A stretch of 64,000 nt of DNA, taken from contig JACKNV010000004.1 in the NCBI GenBank assembly GCA_024234735.1, positions 124,001 through 188,000 of the forward strand, given 5' to 3'. Shown here piece after piece: positions 1-8,512 of the stretch (position 1 is its first letter; every line of letters begins with the position of its first letter). Position numbers and translations under genes: made by a program. The notes under the pieces were generated by a model that was not told the origin of the DNA, did no database searches, and saw nothing but the letters and a program-made list of their open reading frames with translations. The stretch is from Pseudomonadales bacterium. GTDB taxonomy: Bacteria > Pseudomonadota > Gammaproteobacteria > Pseudomonadales > Halieaceae.

Positions 1-934
1 CAATGGTGGAAGTGCGAGCCACTGCGCCCGGCATATTGGCTACACAGTAATGCACCACCCCCTCCTCGACATAGGTGGGTTCGGCGTGGGTGGTCGGGCG
101 ACTGGTTTCGAAACAACCGCCCTGGTCGATAGCCACGTCCACCAGCACCGAGCCCGGCTTCATGGTGCGCAGCATGGCGCGGTCCACCAGCTTGGGCGCC
201 GCCGCGCCGGGCACCAGCACGGCGCCTACCAGCAGGTCGGCGCTGGCCACGTAGCGCGCCAGTGCCTCCCGGGTCGAAAACACCGTGTTCAGCATGCAAC
301 CGAACTGGAAGTCCAGTTCCTTGAGGCGCTGCAGGGAGCGATCGAGCACCGTGACATGGGCTTCCATACCCATTGCCATACGGATCGCATTGGTACCCAC
401 CACACCCCCGCCTATGACCACTACCCGGGCGGCCTCCACGCCGGGAACGCCGCCCAACAGCACGCCTGAGCCGCCCTGCTCCTTTTCCAGGCAGTGGGCG
501 CCGGCCTGTATCGACATGCGCCCCGCCACCTCGCTCATGGGCGACAACAGGGGCAGACTGTTGTTGGGCCCGGTAACAGTCTCGTAGGCGATGGCAATAC
601 AGCCGGATTCCAGCAGCGCCCGGGTCTGCTCCGGGTCCGGAGCCAGGTGCAGGTAGGTAAACAGCACCTGCCCGGGACGCAACATCGCGCACTCCCGGGG
701 TTGCGGCTCCTTGACCTTGACCACCATGTCCGCCCGCGCGAACACTTCGGCGGCGCTGGTGACGATTTCCGCCCCGGCTTCCCGGTACAGCTCATCACTC
801 ATGCCGATACCGTCCCCGGCGGTGCTCTCCACGATCACCTGGTGACCGTGGTGCACCAGCTCATGCACGCTGCCGGTAGTGAGACCGACCCGGTATTCGT
901 GGGTTTTTATTTCCTTGGGTACGCCCAGCAGCAT
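1..934 (-). CDS. ald: alanine dehydrogenase, 3' end cut off by the window edge
   Basis: Catalyses reversible NAD-dependent oxidative deamination of L-alanine to pyruvate and ammonia in the cytoplasm. The visible part is about 311 residues; the family is about 370, so the C-terminus lies outside the window. The N-terminus begins MLLGVPKEIK, typical of the family. The substrate-binding Lys in VVKVKEPQP (about residue 75) and the catalytic His in LFTYLHLAPD (about 96) are present, as is the NAD-binding turn VVIGGGVVGTNA. I chose the ATG at 934 because GGAGG lies 8 nt upstream; an in-frame ATG at 940 is too close to it. A TACAAT-like -10 lies near 982-987, but no good -35 is seen. Identity is sure; the C-terminal state cannot be judged. 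Confidence 0.93.
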   Translation of the reverse strand, partial: MLLGVPKEIKTHEYRVGLTTGSVHELVHHGHQVIVESTAGDGIGMSDELYREAGAEIVTSAAEVFARADMVVKVKEPQPRECAMLRPGQVLFTYLHLAPDPEQTRALLESGCIAIAYETVTGPNNSLPLLSPMSEVAGRMSIQAGAHCLEKEQGGSGVLLGGVPGVEAARVVVIGGGVVGTNAIRMAMGMEAHVTVLDRSLQRLKELDFQFGCMLNTVFSTREALARYVASADLLVGAVLVPGAAAPKLVDRAMLRTMKPGSVLVDVAIDQGGCFETSRPTTHAEPTYVEEGVVHYCVANMPGAVARTSTI

Positions 935-1031
935 CGTCATGTCCTCCGTGTACGCCGTCAGGGTCGGGTTGAAAGCACCGCATTGTAGACCATGGAAAAC
1001 GCGGCGGGCATAACCGTATAGGGGGGGATCG

Positions 1032-1478
1032 CTACAGCCAGCGGCGCACCCGCGCGCAGTAAGCCGGGTACTCGTCGGGAAACAATTCGCCCAGGAACTG
1101 CTCCTCCGGGCGGATGAAGCGGGCCTCCACGATCAGCGCAAAGACCGGCGGAATCGCCAGCGCCGACAGCGCGCCCACGGTCAGCCCACACCCCAGCAGC
1201 ACCAGTGTCATCCCCAGGTACATCGGGTTGCGGCTGATACGGTAAACCCCGCCCGTGACCAGGCTGCTTACCGGGCGGAAGGGTATGACCTCGGTGCCGG
1301 CGCGCACGAACAGACCGTTGGCGGCGACCAGCAGCAACAGGCCCGCCACGATGACCACCGCGCCCACCACCTGCCAGGGGAAGCTGGTGAAACGCAGACC
1401 GGGATACAACTCGTTCAGGGCGAACACGGCAATCAGCCCGAGCAACAGCCAGACCGGGGGATAGATAACACGTTTCAC
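1032..1478 (-). CDS. isoprenylcysteine carboxyl methyltransferase (ICMT/PEMT-like) membrane protein
   Basis: A 148-residue integral membrane protein with about four hydrophobic helices. The C-terminal part has the signature of the ICMT/phospholipid methyltransferase superfamily: RISRNPMYLGMTL, then EARFIRPEEQFL and the Y..Y...V.RW ending. Such proteins use S-adenosylmethionine to methylate membrane-associated substrates; the bacterial substrate is usually unknown and cannot be inferred here. The GTG start at 1478 has GGAGG 9 nt upstream and sits 20 bp after the ZIP transporter stop, so the two genes are probably co-transcribed. An ORF extended upstream of this start reads out of frame through the ZIP gene and lacks family similarity. 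Confidence 0.75.
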   Translation of the reverse strand: MKRVIYPPVWLLLGLIAVFALNELYPGLRFTSFPWQVVGAVVIVAGLLLLVAANGLFVRAGTEVIPFRPVSSLVTGGVYRISRNPMYLGMTLVLLGCGLTVGALSALAIPPVFALIVEARFIRPEEQFLGELFPDEYPAYCARVRRWL

Positions 1479-1498
1479 GTTGCTGACCCTCCAGCAGT

Positions 1499-2359
1499 TC
1501 AGGGTGGGGATAGGTGGAACCCGGCCGGCTCCAGCGCCCCGATAGCATAAGCGAGCCCCAGGCCCAGCAAAAAGGCCAGGGTGAGCTTGGTGCGGTCGTG
1601 GCTGTGGAAATGCACTTCCGGCAGCAGGTCGCTCAGGGCAATGCAGATGAAGGCGCCGGCGGAAAAGGCCAGCGCGGCGGCCACCAGGTACTCGCCATTG
1701 CGTCCCAGCAGGTCGACGCCATGGAAAAACAGCAGCGCCCCCAGCGGACACAGCAGGGCAAACAGCACGTTACTGGCGGCGCGCGCCCTATCGCTCCAGC
1801 CCCCGGCCGCCATCAGCGTGGTGATGGACATGGCGTCCAGTGGCTTGTGCAGGAAGATGGCCAGGAATACACCCAGCCCCACCAGGCCGGACGCGCCGTC
1901 TGCCAGCTCACCGCGCATGGCCGCACCCAGGGCCACGCCATCGATCAGGGTATGCACGCCCAGGCCGAGGGCCAGGCCGACCCAGCTCATCCGGTGGGCG
2001 GGTGCGGCGTGCGAGTGCTCGTGGGCACCCGCTTCGTGTTCGTGCTGGTGCTCTTCCTCGGGACTGAAATCGTGCTGGTGAAAATGGAACATGCGCAGCA
2101 ACAGCAGCATGGTTACCAGGCCCAGCATCAACCACTGCACCGACGTATCGGTGGCACCGGGCCCACCCAGCATGGCAACGCTGTGGGGCAACAGGTGATA
2201 AAACGCGACCCCGAGCATCAGTCCGGACACCAGGCTCATGGCAACCTGGGTACGAGTGTGGGTCATCTGCACCCAGTTGGGCAGCAGGCCACCCACCAGC
2301 GAGCAACCGGCAATGGCGATGCAGTACAGTACCAGCAGGAGCGAGGGTGCCAGGTCCAT
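1499..2359 (-). CDS. ZIP family divalent metal transporter
   Basis: A 286-residue inner-membrane permease of the ZIP (SLC39-like) family, predicted to import Zn2+ or a related divalent metal. It has about eight hydrophobic segments. A long His/Glu-rich cytoplasmic loop (about residues 92-122, with HFHQHD, HQHEHE and HEHSH) is typical of ZIP metal-sensing loops. The transport-site motifs are HTLIDG in TM4 (H136, D140) and HKPLDA in TM5 (H171, D175); in the latter, Asp replaces the common Glu. Metal specificity cannot be read from sequence. The ATG at 2359 has no obvious Shine-Dalgarno sequence. It lies back to back with the aldehyde dehydrogenase gene and just upstream of the ICMT-like gene. 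Confidence 0.85.
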   Translation of the reverse strand: MDLAPSLLLVLYCIAIAGCSLVGGLLPNWVQMTHTRTQVAMSLVSGLMLGVAFYHLLPHSVAMLGGPGATDTSVQWLMLGLVTMLLLLRMFHFHQHDFSPEEEHQHEHEAGAHEHSHAAPAHRMSWVGLALGLGVHTLIDGVALGAAMRGELADGASGLVGLGVFLAIFLHKPLDAMSITTLMAAGGWSDRARAASNVLFALLCPLGALLFFHGVDLLGRNGEYLVAAALAFSAGAFICIALSDLLPEVHFHSHDRTKLTLAFLLGLGLAYAIGALEPAGFHLSPP

Positions 2360-2450
2360 GGGTCGATTTCAGCAGATAGAAGAGCTGGCGATTATCCCAT
2401 AGTCGCCCCTGGCTTGTAATTGCCGGCGCATCGGACTTCCGGGAAAGGCA

Positions 2451-2480
2451 TTGACATGCCAGACTAATGACTAATAGTTT
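2451..2480 (+). promoter_or_regulatory. possible promoter of the aldehyde dehydrogenase gene
   Basis: A perfect -35 hexamer TTGACA occupies 2451-2456. The -10 is poor: TAATAG at 2472-2477 (15-bp spacer) or ATAGTT at 2474-2479 (17-bp spacer). The spacer contains a direct repeat of GACTAAT, which could be an operator. The start codon is about 30 bp downstream, so any leader is short. Confidence 0.4.
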
Positions 2481-2506
2481 GGTGCTTTTACTTTTGGGAG
2501 AACGCC

Positions 2507-4048
2507 ATGTCCATCTACGAGCCGATCGCCTCGGACGATTCCCGCAGGCACCTGCAGTTGCGCAGCCCGGTGACCCTGGAACCGGCGGCGGAGCTGGTGT
2601 GCGCCAATGGCGAGGACGTCGCCGCCGCCATCGCCCGCGCCAGGGCCGCCCAACCTGCCTGGGCCGCCACCAGCATGAAGGCACGCGCGGCTATCGTGGA
2701 GCGGGCGCTGGGCATCGTCCTGGAAATGCAGGACGAAATCATCGATACCGTGGTGGCCGAGACCGGCAAGGCCAGAACGGACGCCATGAGCATGGAGATC
2801 TTCGCGGTAGCCGACTCGCTGTGCTACTACGCCAAGAATGCCGGCCGGTTCCTGGCGCCGCGCAAGCGCCGCGTTCACGGCCTTATCGGCCTGATGAAAC
2901 AGTTGCGCATCGTCTATAAACCACTGGGGGTGATCGGCCTGATCACACCCTGGAATGGCCCTTTCGTACTGCTGATGAACCAGGCCACCCAGGCCATCCT
3001 GGCCGGCAATACCGTGGTGGCCAAAGGCTCGGAGGTTGCACCCTTCTCCGCGTACCTGGCGCAGACCATCTTCACCCGGGCAGGTCTGCCCGAGGGCGTG
3101 CTGCAGGTATTGCTGGGCGATGGCGAGACCGGTGCCGCCATCGTGCGCGGCGGGGTCGACAAGGTATCCTTCACCGGCAGTGTGACCACCGGGCGCAAGG
3201 TTGCCCAGGAGTGCGCCAGCCGACTCATTCCCTGCACCCTGGAACTGGGCGGCAAGGACGCCATGATAGTGTGTGCGGATGCGGACCTGGAGCGGGCGGT
3301 GGACGGCGCCTGGCTGGGCTCCTGCATGAACAGCGGCCACTACTGCTGCGGCACCGAGCGCATCTACGTGGTGGAACAGGTGTATGACGAATTCCTGCAG
3401 CGGGTGCTGGAACAAGGCAAGCACCTGCGCCAGGGGCAACACCACGGCTGGGACGAGGACATCGGCGCGATATTCTGGGACCGCCAGCTGGCCATCATCG
3501 AGGCCCAGGTGGAGGATGCCCGCGCCAAGGGCGCGAGCATCCTGATGGGCGGACGCCGCAACCCCGAACTCGCCGGGCTCTATTACGAACCCACGGTGAT
3601 CACCGGGGTCGACAATCGCATGGACATTATGCGCGAGGAGACCTTCGGGCCCATTCTGTGCATCCAGAAAGTCGCCAGCGAGGAGGAGGCCCTGGCCCTG
3701 GCCAACGACTCGGAATTCGGGCTGAACGGCAACGTCTGGACCCGCGACAAGGACAAGGGTTACCACCTGGCGGCGGCCATCGACACCGGCTCCTGCAGCG
3801 TCAATGACATGGCCATGAGTTACGGGATTCCCGCCGCACCCTTCGGCGGGCGCAAACAGTCCGGGCTGGGCCAGGTCAACGGCAAGAAAGGCCTGCGCGG
3901 GTACTGCCACGAGATGCCCATCGTCATCGACCGCTTTGGCGGCAAGCTGCAGAACGCCTACCCCTACAGCGCCAAAAGCGCCGAAGGCATGCGCAAGCTG
4001 ATGGATTTTCTGTGGGTCAAAACCCCGCTGGGGCGCTGGCTGAGCTAG
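2507..4048 (+). CDS. aldehyde dehydrogenase family protein (NAD(P)+-dependent)
   Basis: A 513-residue member of the ALDH superfamily, which oxidises aldehydes to carboxylic acids with NAD(P)+. Family motifs are in order: GLITPWNGPF (cofactor-binding Asn), VSFTGSVTTGRKV, the general-base Glu246 in LELGGKD, and the nucleophile Cys280 in NSGHYCCGTER. In the last, the usual Gly-Gln-x-Cys is Gly-His-Tyr-Cys, followed by a second Cys. The C-terminal FGGRKQSG motif is also present. The ATG at 2507 has GGGAGA about 7 nt upstream. The substrate cannot be assigned; the gene stands alone between the divergent ZIP gene and the convergent proB. Codon use matches its neighbours. Confidence 0.85.
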   Translation: MSIYEPIASDDSRRHLQLRSPVTLEPAAELVCANGEDVAAAIARARAAQPAWAATSMKARAAIVERALGIVLEMQDEIIDTVVAETGKARTDAMSMEIFAVADSLCYYAKNAGRFLAPRKRRVHGLIGLMKQLRIVYKPLGVIGLITPWNGPFVLLMNQATQAILAGNTVVAKGSEVAPFSAYLAQTIFTRAGLPEGVLQVLLGDGETGAAIVRGGVDKVSFTGSVTTGRKVAQECASRLIPCTLELGGKDAMIVCADADLERAVDGAWLGSCMNSGHYCCGTERIYVVEQVYDEFLQRVLEQGKHLRQGQHHGWDEDIGAIFWDRQLAIIEAQVEDARAKGASILMGGRRNPELAGLYYEPTVITGVDNRMDIMREETFGPILCIQKVASEEEALALANDSEFGLNGNVWTRDKDKGYHLAAAIDTGSCSVNDMAMSYGIPAAPFGGRKQSGLGQVNGKKGLRGYCHEMPIVIDRFGGKLQNAYPYSAKSAEGMRKLMDFLWVKTPLGRWLS

Positions 4049-4111
4049 GCTCGCGCAGGCCCCCCGGCGTGCCCCGCGGCCAGACAACCCGGCCCGGCAA
4101 CGTGTGCAACC

Positions 4112-5233
4112 CTAGACCAGCACCAGGTTGTCGCGGTGAATCAGTTCCTCGTCGCGCAGATAGCCGAGGACGCCCTCGATTTCCCGCGAGCCCAGGCCCA
4201 TGATGCGGCGGGTCTCTTCCGCACTGTAATTGACCAGGCCCCTGGCGACCTCACGCCCCTCGCTGTTGCGGCAGGACACCATATCCCCCAGCTGGAAGTT
4301 ACCCAGGACTGCGCGCACTCCCACTGCCAGCAGGCTCCTGCCGGATTCACGCAGCACTTTGACCGCGCCGTCGTCCAGTTCCAGGCTGCCCTGGATCTGC
4401 ACCATACCCGCCAGCCACTGTTTGCGGGCATTCTGCGGTTGCTTGCCGGTGCGCAGCCAGGTGCCAATCTCCCCGCCGGCGGTCACCGCGGCAACCACGT
4501 TCGCCAGCCGGCCGCAGGCGATCACGGTTTCCGTTCCGGAGCGCGCCGCCAGCCGCGCGGCGCGCAACTTGGTCACCATCCCCCCGCGCCCCAGGGCCCC
4601 ACCCTCGCCGGCCATGTCGTCCAGGCGACTGTCGTGCACGTCACTGCGGTGCACCAGTTCGGCGTCGGGATTGCGGCGGGGATCCTCGCGGTACAACCCC
4701 TGCTGGTCGGTCAGCAGCAGCAGCGCGTCGGCGTCGATCAGGTTGGCCACCAGTGCGGCGAGAGTGTCGTTGTCCCCGAAGCGAATCTCGTCGGTGACCA
4801 CGGTGTCGTTCTCGTTGACCACCGGTACCACCCCCAGTTCCAGCAGGGTATTGAGAGTCCCGCGCGCATTGAGGTAGCGGTCCCTGGCGATCACATCGTC
4901 GTGCACCAGCAGCACCTGGGCAGTGGCCACCCCGTATTGCTTGAAGGCGTTCTCATAGCTCTGTACCAGCACTGACTGGCCCACTGCCGCCGCCGCCTGC
5001 AACTTGTGCAGCAGATGGGGCCGGGCGGACCAGCCCAGGCGCACAATGCCCGCCGCCACCGCGCCGCTGGACACCAGCACCACCTCACTGCCGCGCTGGC
5101 GCAGGGCGACCAGTTGCTCCACCAGGGTGGCTATCATGCCGGCATCCAGCCCGCGACCATCATCCGTGAGCAGGGCACTGCCCACCTTTACCACCCAGCG
5201 CCGGGCCTGGGCGATTTCGCCGCGCTCAGCCAC
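4112..5233 (-). CDS. proB: glutamate 5-kinase
   Basis: Phosphorylates L-glutamate to gamma-glutamyl phosphate, the first step of proline synthesis, in the cytoplasm. Its 373 residues match the two-domain form. The amino-acid kinase domain (about 1-260) starts with WVVKVGSALL and contains the nucleotide/glutamate loop VNENDTV and the GTGGM-like segment GRGGMVTKL. A C-terminal PUA domain occupies about 275-370. The start is GTG at 5233, 8 bp after the obg stop, giving the common obg-proB operon. Proline feedback is expected for the family but cannot be judged from sequence. No terminator is seen in the 63 bp to the convergent ALDH stop. Confidence 0.95.
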   Translation of the reverse strand: MAERGEIAQARRWVVKVGSALLTDDGRGLDAGMIATLVEQLVALRQRGSEVVLVSSGAVAAGIVRLGWSARPHLLHKLQAAAAVGQSVLVQSYENAFKQYGVATAQVLLVHDDVIARDRYLNARGTLNTLLELGVVPVVNENDTVVTDEIRFGDNDTLAALVANLIDADALLLLTDQQGLYREDPRRNPDAELVHRSDVHDSRLDDMAGEGGALGRGGMVTKLRAARLAARSGTETVIACGRLANVVAAVTAGGEIGTWLRTGKQPQNARKQWLAGMVQIQGSLELDDGAVKVLRESGRSLLAVGVRAVLGNFQLGDMVSCRNSEGREVARGLVNYSAEETRRIMGLGSREIEGVLGYLRDEELIHRDNLVLV

Positions 5234-5241
5234 GGTTCGGC

Positions 5242-6438
5242 CTACGGCACATATTCCACCTCGACTTCATCGTCATCATCCCAGTCATCATCGTCGTCAT
5301 CCGATGCACTCCCGGCCTGCCGGCGCCGACTGGCGCGGTACTCCGCCACTCGCTGCCTGGCCTCCGCCTGCATGGCCAGCTGTGCCTGCCGCTCCGCCTC
5401 GGCCAGCTCCGGATCGGCCTCTTCCTGCGCCCGGCGCTCCTCGAGCAAGGTCATCAGGTCGGCGCACAGCCGCTGCGTGCCCTGCCCGCTGATGGCCGCG
5501 ATTTCATATACCGGCCCGTCCCAGGCAAGGGCCTCAACCACGGCCTGGCGACGCCGGGCAAAATCCTCCGCGTCGAGCAGGTCTGCCTTGTTGAGCACCA
5601 GCCAGCGCTCGCGTCGCGCCAGGGTCGTGCTGAAGCGCTCCAGCTCCCGCACGATCGCCAGCGCCGCGTCCGCGGGATCGGTGCCGTCAAAGGGCGCCAT
5701 ATCCACCAGGTGCAGCAGGATGCGATTGCGGGTCAGGTGCTTGAGAAAGCGGATGCCCAGGCCGGCACCCTCCGACGCCCCCTCGATCAGCCCCGGTATA
5801 TCCGCCACCACGAAACTGCGGTGCGCCTCGACCTTGACCACGCCCAGGTTGGGGACCAGGGTGGTGAAGGGGTAATCGGCCACCTTGGGGGTGGCGGAGG
5901 AAACCGCCCGGATGAAGGTCGACTTGCCCGCGTTCGGCAGGCCCAGCAGGCCGACATCGGCCAGCACCTTCAATTCCAGCTTCAATTCGCGCTGCTCCCC
6001 CTCGCTACCCCGGGTGGTCTGGCGGGGTGCGCGGTTGGTACTGGACTTGAAACGGGTATTTCCCAGGCCGTGAAAGCCACCCTGGGCCACCACCAGGTGC
6101 TGCCCCGGCAGGGCCAGGTCACCGAGCAGTTCACCGGTGTTTTCATCGAGTACGGTGGTACCCACAGGCACTTTCAGTACCAGGTCCTCGCCGCTCCTGC
6201 CGGTCTGATTGCGGCCGCGGCCCGGCTCGCCGTTGGGCGCCCGAAAACTGCGCTGGAAGCGAAAATCCACCATGGTGTTGAGGTTGCCGTCCGCCTCGAG
6301 GATAACGCTGCCGCCGTCGCCGCCGTCACCCCCGTCGGGGCCGCCCCGGGGCACATATTTCTCCCGCCGGAAACTGAGGCAGCCGCTGCCGCCGTTGCCG
6401 GCAAAAACCCTGATGCTTGCCTCGTCTACGAATTTCAT
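5242..6438 (-). CDS. obg: GTPase Obg/CgtA, ribosome assembly factor
   Basis: A 398-residue P-loop GTPase that binds the 50S subunit late in assembly and links growth to stringent control. It has the glycine-rich Obg fold (about 1-158, starting MKFVDEASIRVFAGNGGSG). The G domain carries G1 GLPNAGKST, G3 DIPGLIEGASEGAGLG and G4 NKAD. A C-terminal tail is strongly acidic, with runs of Asp near the end as in gammaproteobacterial ObgE. I start at the ATG at 6438, where family similarity begins; the ORF is open 11 codons further up. A terminator separates it from rpmA, so it probably has its own promoter or depends on read-through. Confidence 0.95.
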   Translation of the reverse strand: MKFVDEASIRVFAGNGGSGCLSFRREKYVPRGGPDGGDGGDGGSVILEADGNLNTMVDFRFQRSFRAPNGEPGRGRNQTGRSGEDLVLKVPVGTTVLDENTGELLGDLALPGQHLVVAQGGFHGLGNTRFKSSTNRAPRQTTRGSEGEQRELKLELKVLADVGLLGLPNAGKSTFIRAVSSATPKVADYPFTTLVPNLGVVKVEAHRSFVVADIPGLIEGASEGAGLGIRFLKHLTRNRILLHLVDMAPFDGTDPADAALAIVRELERFSTTLARRERWLVLNKADLLDAEDFARRRQAVVEALAWDGPVYEIAAISGQGTQRLCADLMTLLEERRAQEEADPELAEAERQAQLAMQAEARQRVAEYRASRRRQAGSASDDDDDDWDDDDEVEVEYVP

Positions 6439-6529
6439 CTGTGTTCCACGGCATCGTCGCCGCCGGCACACCCGCTACAGCGGGGTGGGTTCTCGCTACC
6501 CGGGGCGCCCCAGCAAACTTTCTGTACAT

Positions 6530-6558
6530 AAAAAAAAGCCCCGTCACTGACGAGGCTT
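6530..6558 (-). terminator. rho-independent terminator after rplU-rpmA
   Basis: On the minus strand, a 10-bp stem AAGCCTCGTC/GACGGGGCTT (one G-U pair) with a 3-nt loop is followed by eight T. It lies 27 bp after the rpmA stop and ends the rplU-rpmA transcript ahead of obg. Confidence 0.88.
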
Positions 6559-6584
6559 GGTGTTTTCCGGCCGAAGGCCGCGTC

Positions 6585-6842
6585 TCAGGCGCTCACCACC
6601 TGGACGAATTTGCGGCTGTTGGGCCCTTTGACCACGAACTCCACTTTGCCATCGGCCGTGGCGAACAGGGTGTGATCCTTGCCGATCCCCACATTGGTGC
6701 CGGCATGGAAGCGGGTGCCGCGCTGGCGCACGATGATGCTGCCCGCCGTGACTGTCTCGCCGCCGAAGCGCTTCACGCCAAGGCGTTTGCTCTCGGAATC
6801 GCGTCCGTTACGGGTACTACCACCCGCTTTCTTGTGTGCCAT
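6585..6842 (-). CDS. rpmA: 50S ribosomal protein L27
   Basis: An 85-residue bL27, whose N-terminal tail reaches the peptidyl-transferase centre. It starts directly with MAHKKAGGSTRNGRDS, so it has no cleavable N-terminal extension of the Firmicutes type. The core GGETVTAGSIIVRQRGT is typical. It follows rplU by 16 bp and is followed by a strong terminator, forming the classic two-gene rplU-rpmA operon. Confidence 0.97.
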   Translation of the reverse strand: MAHKKAGGSTRNGRDSESKRLGVKRFGGETVTAGSIIVRQRGTRFHAGTNVGIGKDHTLFATADGKVEFVVKGPNSRKFVQVVSA

Positions 6843-6858
6843 TGCTCAATCCCTCCGG

Positions 6859-7170
6859 TTACGCCGTGATGCCGGTAATTTTCACCTCGGTGAACCACTG
6901 GCGATGGCCAGTTTCACGCCGGTAGTGCTTACGACGGTTGAACTTGATGATTTTCACCTTCTGGTGACGTCCATGGGCCACCACCTCGGCCGTTACCTTG
7001 CCACCGGCTACCAGCGGGGTGCCGATCCTGGGGCTGTCATCGCCGCCGATCATCAACACCCGGTCGAACTCGACGGTAGCGCCGGTTGCGGCCTCGAGTT
7101 TTTCCAGCTTGAGGGTCTCGCCCTCGACCACGCGGTGCTGTTTGCCACCGCTTTCGATCACTGCGTACAT
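6859..7170 (-). CDS. rplU: 50S ribosomal protein L21
   Basis: A 103-residue bL21, which binds 23S rRNA and L20 on the 50S subunit. It starts MYAVIESGGKQHRV and contains the basic KIIKFNRRKHYRRETGHRQ segment typical of the family; length equals that of E. coli. It is the first gene of the rplU-rpmA operon, with its promoter about 135 bp upstream. It is divergent from ispB, the usual arrangement in gammaproteobacteria. Confidence 0.97.
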   Translation of the reverse strand: MYAVIESGGKQHRVVEGETLKLEKLEAATGATVEFDRVLMIGGDDSPRIGTPLVAGGKVTAEVVAHGRHQKVKIIKFNRRKHYRRETGHRQWFTEVKITGITA

Positions 7171-7302
7171 ATTGGACTCCGTTCAGTTAGCCTGCTCGCG
7201 GTTGAAAAAACCCTTGCAAATCAAGGGGGCAGAGCACGGCACCAACAGTTGAATTACACGGGCCATCCGGCGCGCGGGCGCGGGGACAGCCAGAGGGCGG
7301 CG

Positions 7303-7331
7303 ATTCTACTCAAATCGGCAACGTACCGCAA
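7303..7331 (-). promoter_or_regulatory. promoter of rplU-rpmA
   Basis: Minus-strand -35 TTGCGG (7326-7331) and -10 TAGAAT (7303-7308) are separated by exactly 17 bp, a good sigma-70 match. The leader to rplU is about 125 nt. Confidence 0.72.
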
Positions 7332-7393
7332 GGCTTACTTGTCACGAAAAAACAACGACTTAAGCGCCACCCGCCGGTAACCGACCCCCTCGC

Positions 7394-7423
7394 TTGACAC
7401 GCCGTGGGGGGGCGTCCTAGCAT
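7394..7423 (+). promoter_or_regulatory. possible promoter of ispB
   Basis: A perfect -35 TTGACA (7394-7399) is followed, after an 18-bp G-rich spacer, by TAGCAT (7418-7423), four of six matches to the -10 consensus. The ispB ATG is 30 bp further down. Confidence 0.55.
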
Positions 7424-7452
7424 GCGCGGGCACTTACTGAACCCCTTCTTAT

Positions 7453-8415
7453 ATGCAACAAATACGCGCGACCGTCAGCTCGGAATTCGACCAGGTCAAC
7501 CAGCTCATCATCGAGCAGCTGCGTTCCGACGTGGCCATGGTCGAGAACGTCGGCCATTACATCGTCGACGCCGGCGGCAAGAGGCTGCGCCCCCTGCTGG
7601 TATTGCTCACCGCCGCCGCCCTGGGCGAGTGTTCGGGCGACCACATCAAGTTCGCAGCGGTCGTGGAGTTCATCCACACCGCCACCCTGCTGCATGACGA
7701 CGTGGTGGACCTGTCCACGCTGCGCCGCGGCCGCCCCACCGCCAATGCCGAGTTTGGCAATGCGCCCTCGGTGCTGGTGGGCGATTTCCTCTACACCCGC
7801 GCATTCCAGCTGATGGTCCAGCTGGGAGATATGGCCATCCTGGACAACATGGCCAACACCACCAACACCATAGCCGAGGGCGAGGTACTGCAGCTGGTCA
7901 GGGCGGGCCGGACCGATACCAGCGAGGCGCAGTACCTGGATGTCATCACTCGCAAGACCGCCATCCTGTTCGCGGCGGGCTGCCACGGTGCGGCGGTGAT
8001 CAGCGGTGTCGCACCCGCTGTGCGCGACGCGCTGCACCGCTTCGGGCTCAACCTGGGTATCGCCTTCCAGATCGTGGACGACGTCCTCGACTACCAGGGG
8101 GACCCTGCGACCATGGGCAAAAACGTCGGCGACGACCTGACCGAGGGCAAACTGACCCTGCCGCTGATCCACGCCATGCGGGTGGGTTCCCCCGCGGAGC
8201 AGGCGGTCATCCGGGAAGCGGTCAGCGCCCGCAGCAGCGCCGCCCTCGAAGAGGTGCTCGCCGCCGTGCAGCACTGTGGCGCCATCGAGTACAGCCGGCA
8301 ACAGGCCAGGAAATACCACGACCAGGCGCTGGCGGAACTGGAGCACCTGGTCGACTCCCCATGGCGCAGCGCCATGCAACGACTGACCCACCTCTCCATC
8401 GACCGCGACCGCTGA
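7453..8415 (+). CDS. ispB: polyprenyl diphosphate synthase (octaprenyl diphosphate synthase type)
   Basis: A trans-prenyltransferase that elongates farnesyl diphosphate with isopentenyl diphosphate to make the ubiquinone side chain. It has 320 residues. The first Asp-rich motif DDVVD lies at 82-86 after TATLLH, and the second, DDVLDYQG, at 209-213; GGKRLRP near the N-terminus binds diphosphate. Product length (C40 or other) follows from homology only and cannot be read directly. It is divergent from rplU, as in E. coli. The Shine-Dalgarno sequence before the ATG at 7453 is weak. Confidence 0.92.
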   Translation: MQQIRATVSSEFDQVNQLIIEQLRSDVAMVENVGHYIVDAGGKRLRPLLVLLTAAALGECSGDHIKFAAVVEFIHTATLLHDDVVDLSTLRRGRPTANAEFGNAPSVLVGDFLYTRAFQLMVQLGDMAILDNMANTTNTIAEGEVLQLVRAGRTDTSEAQYLDVITRKTAILFAAGCHGAAVISGVAPAVRDALHRFGLNLGIAFQIVDDVLDYQGDPATMGKNVGDDLTEGKLTLPLIHAMRVGSPAEQAVIREAVSARSSAALEEVLAAVQHCGAIEYSRQQARKYHDQALAELEHLVDSPWRSAMQRLTHLSIDRDR

Positions 8416-8448
8416 GCACCTTCCTGCGGCAGTGCCGGGGCCGGTGTA

Positions 8449-8477
8449 TTGCGCCGGCGGCCAGGCATTCCTATACT
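8449..8477 (+). promoter_or_regulatory. promoter of pgi
   Basis: TTGCGC (8449-8454) and TATACT (8472-8477) are separated by 17 bp. The pgi ATG at 8513 is about 30 nt after the expected transcription start. Confidence 0.68.
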
Positions 8478-8512
8478 CGAATCGTCACTTTGCAACTGCT
8501 CAAGGCCCCAGC

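Noticed and set aside
2471..4087. A 538-codon frame antisense to the aldehyde dehydrogenase gene
   Set aside because: The sense frame has clear ALDH motifs, a Shine-Dalgarno sequence and a -35; the antisense frame is a GC shadow.
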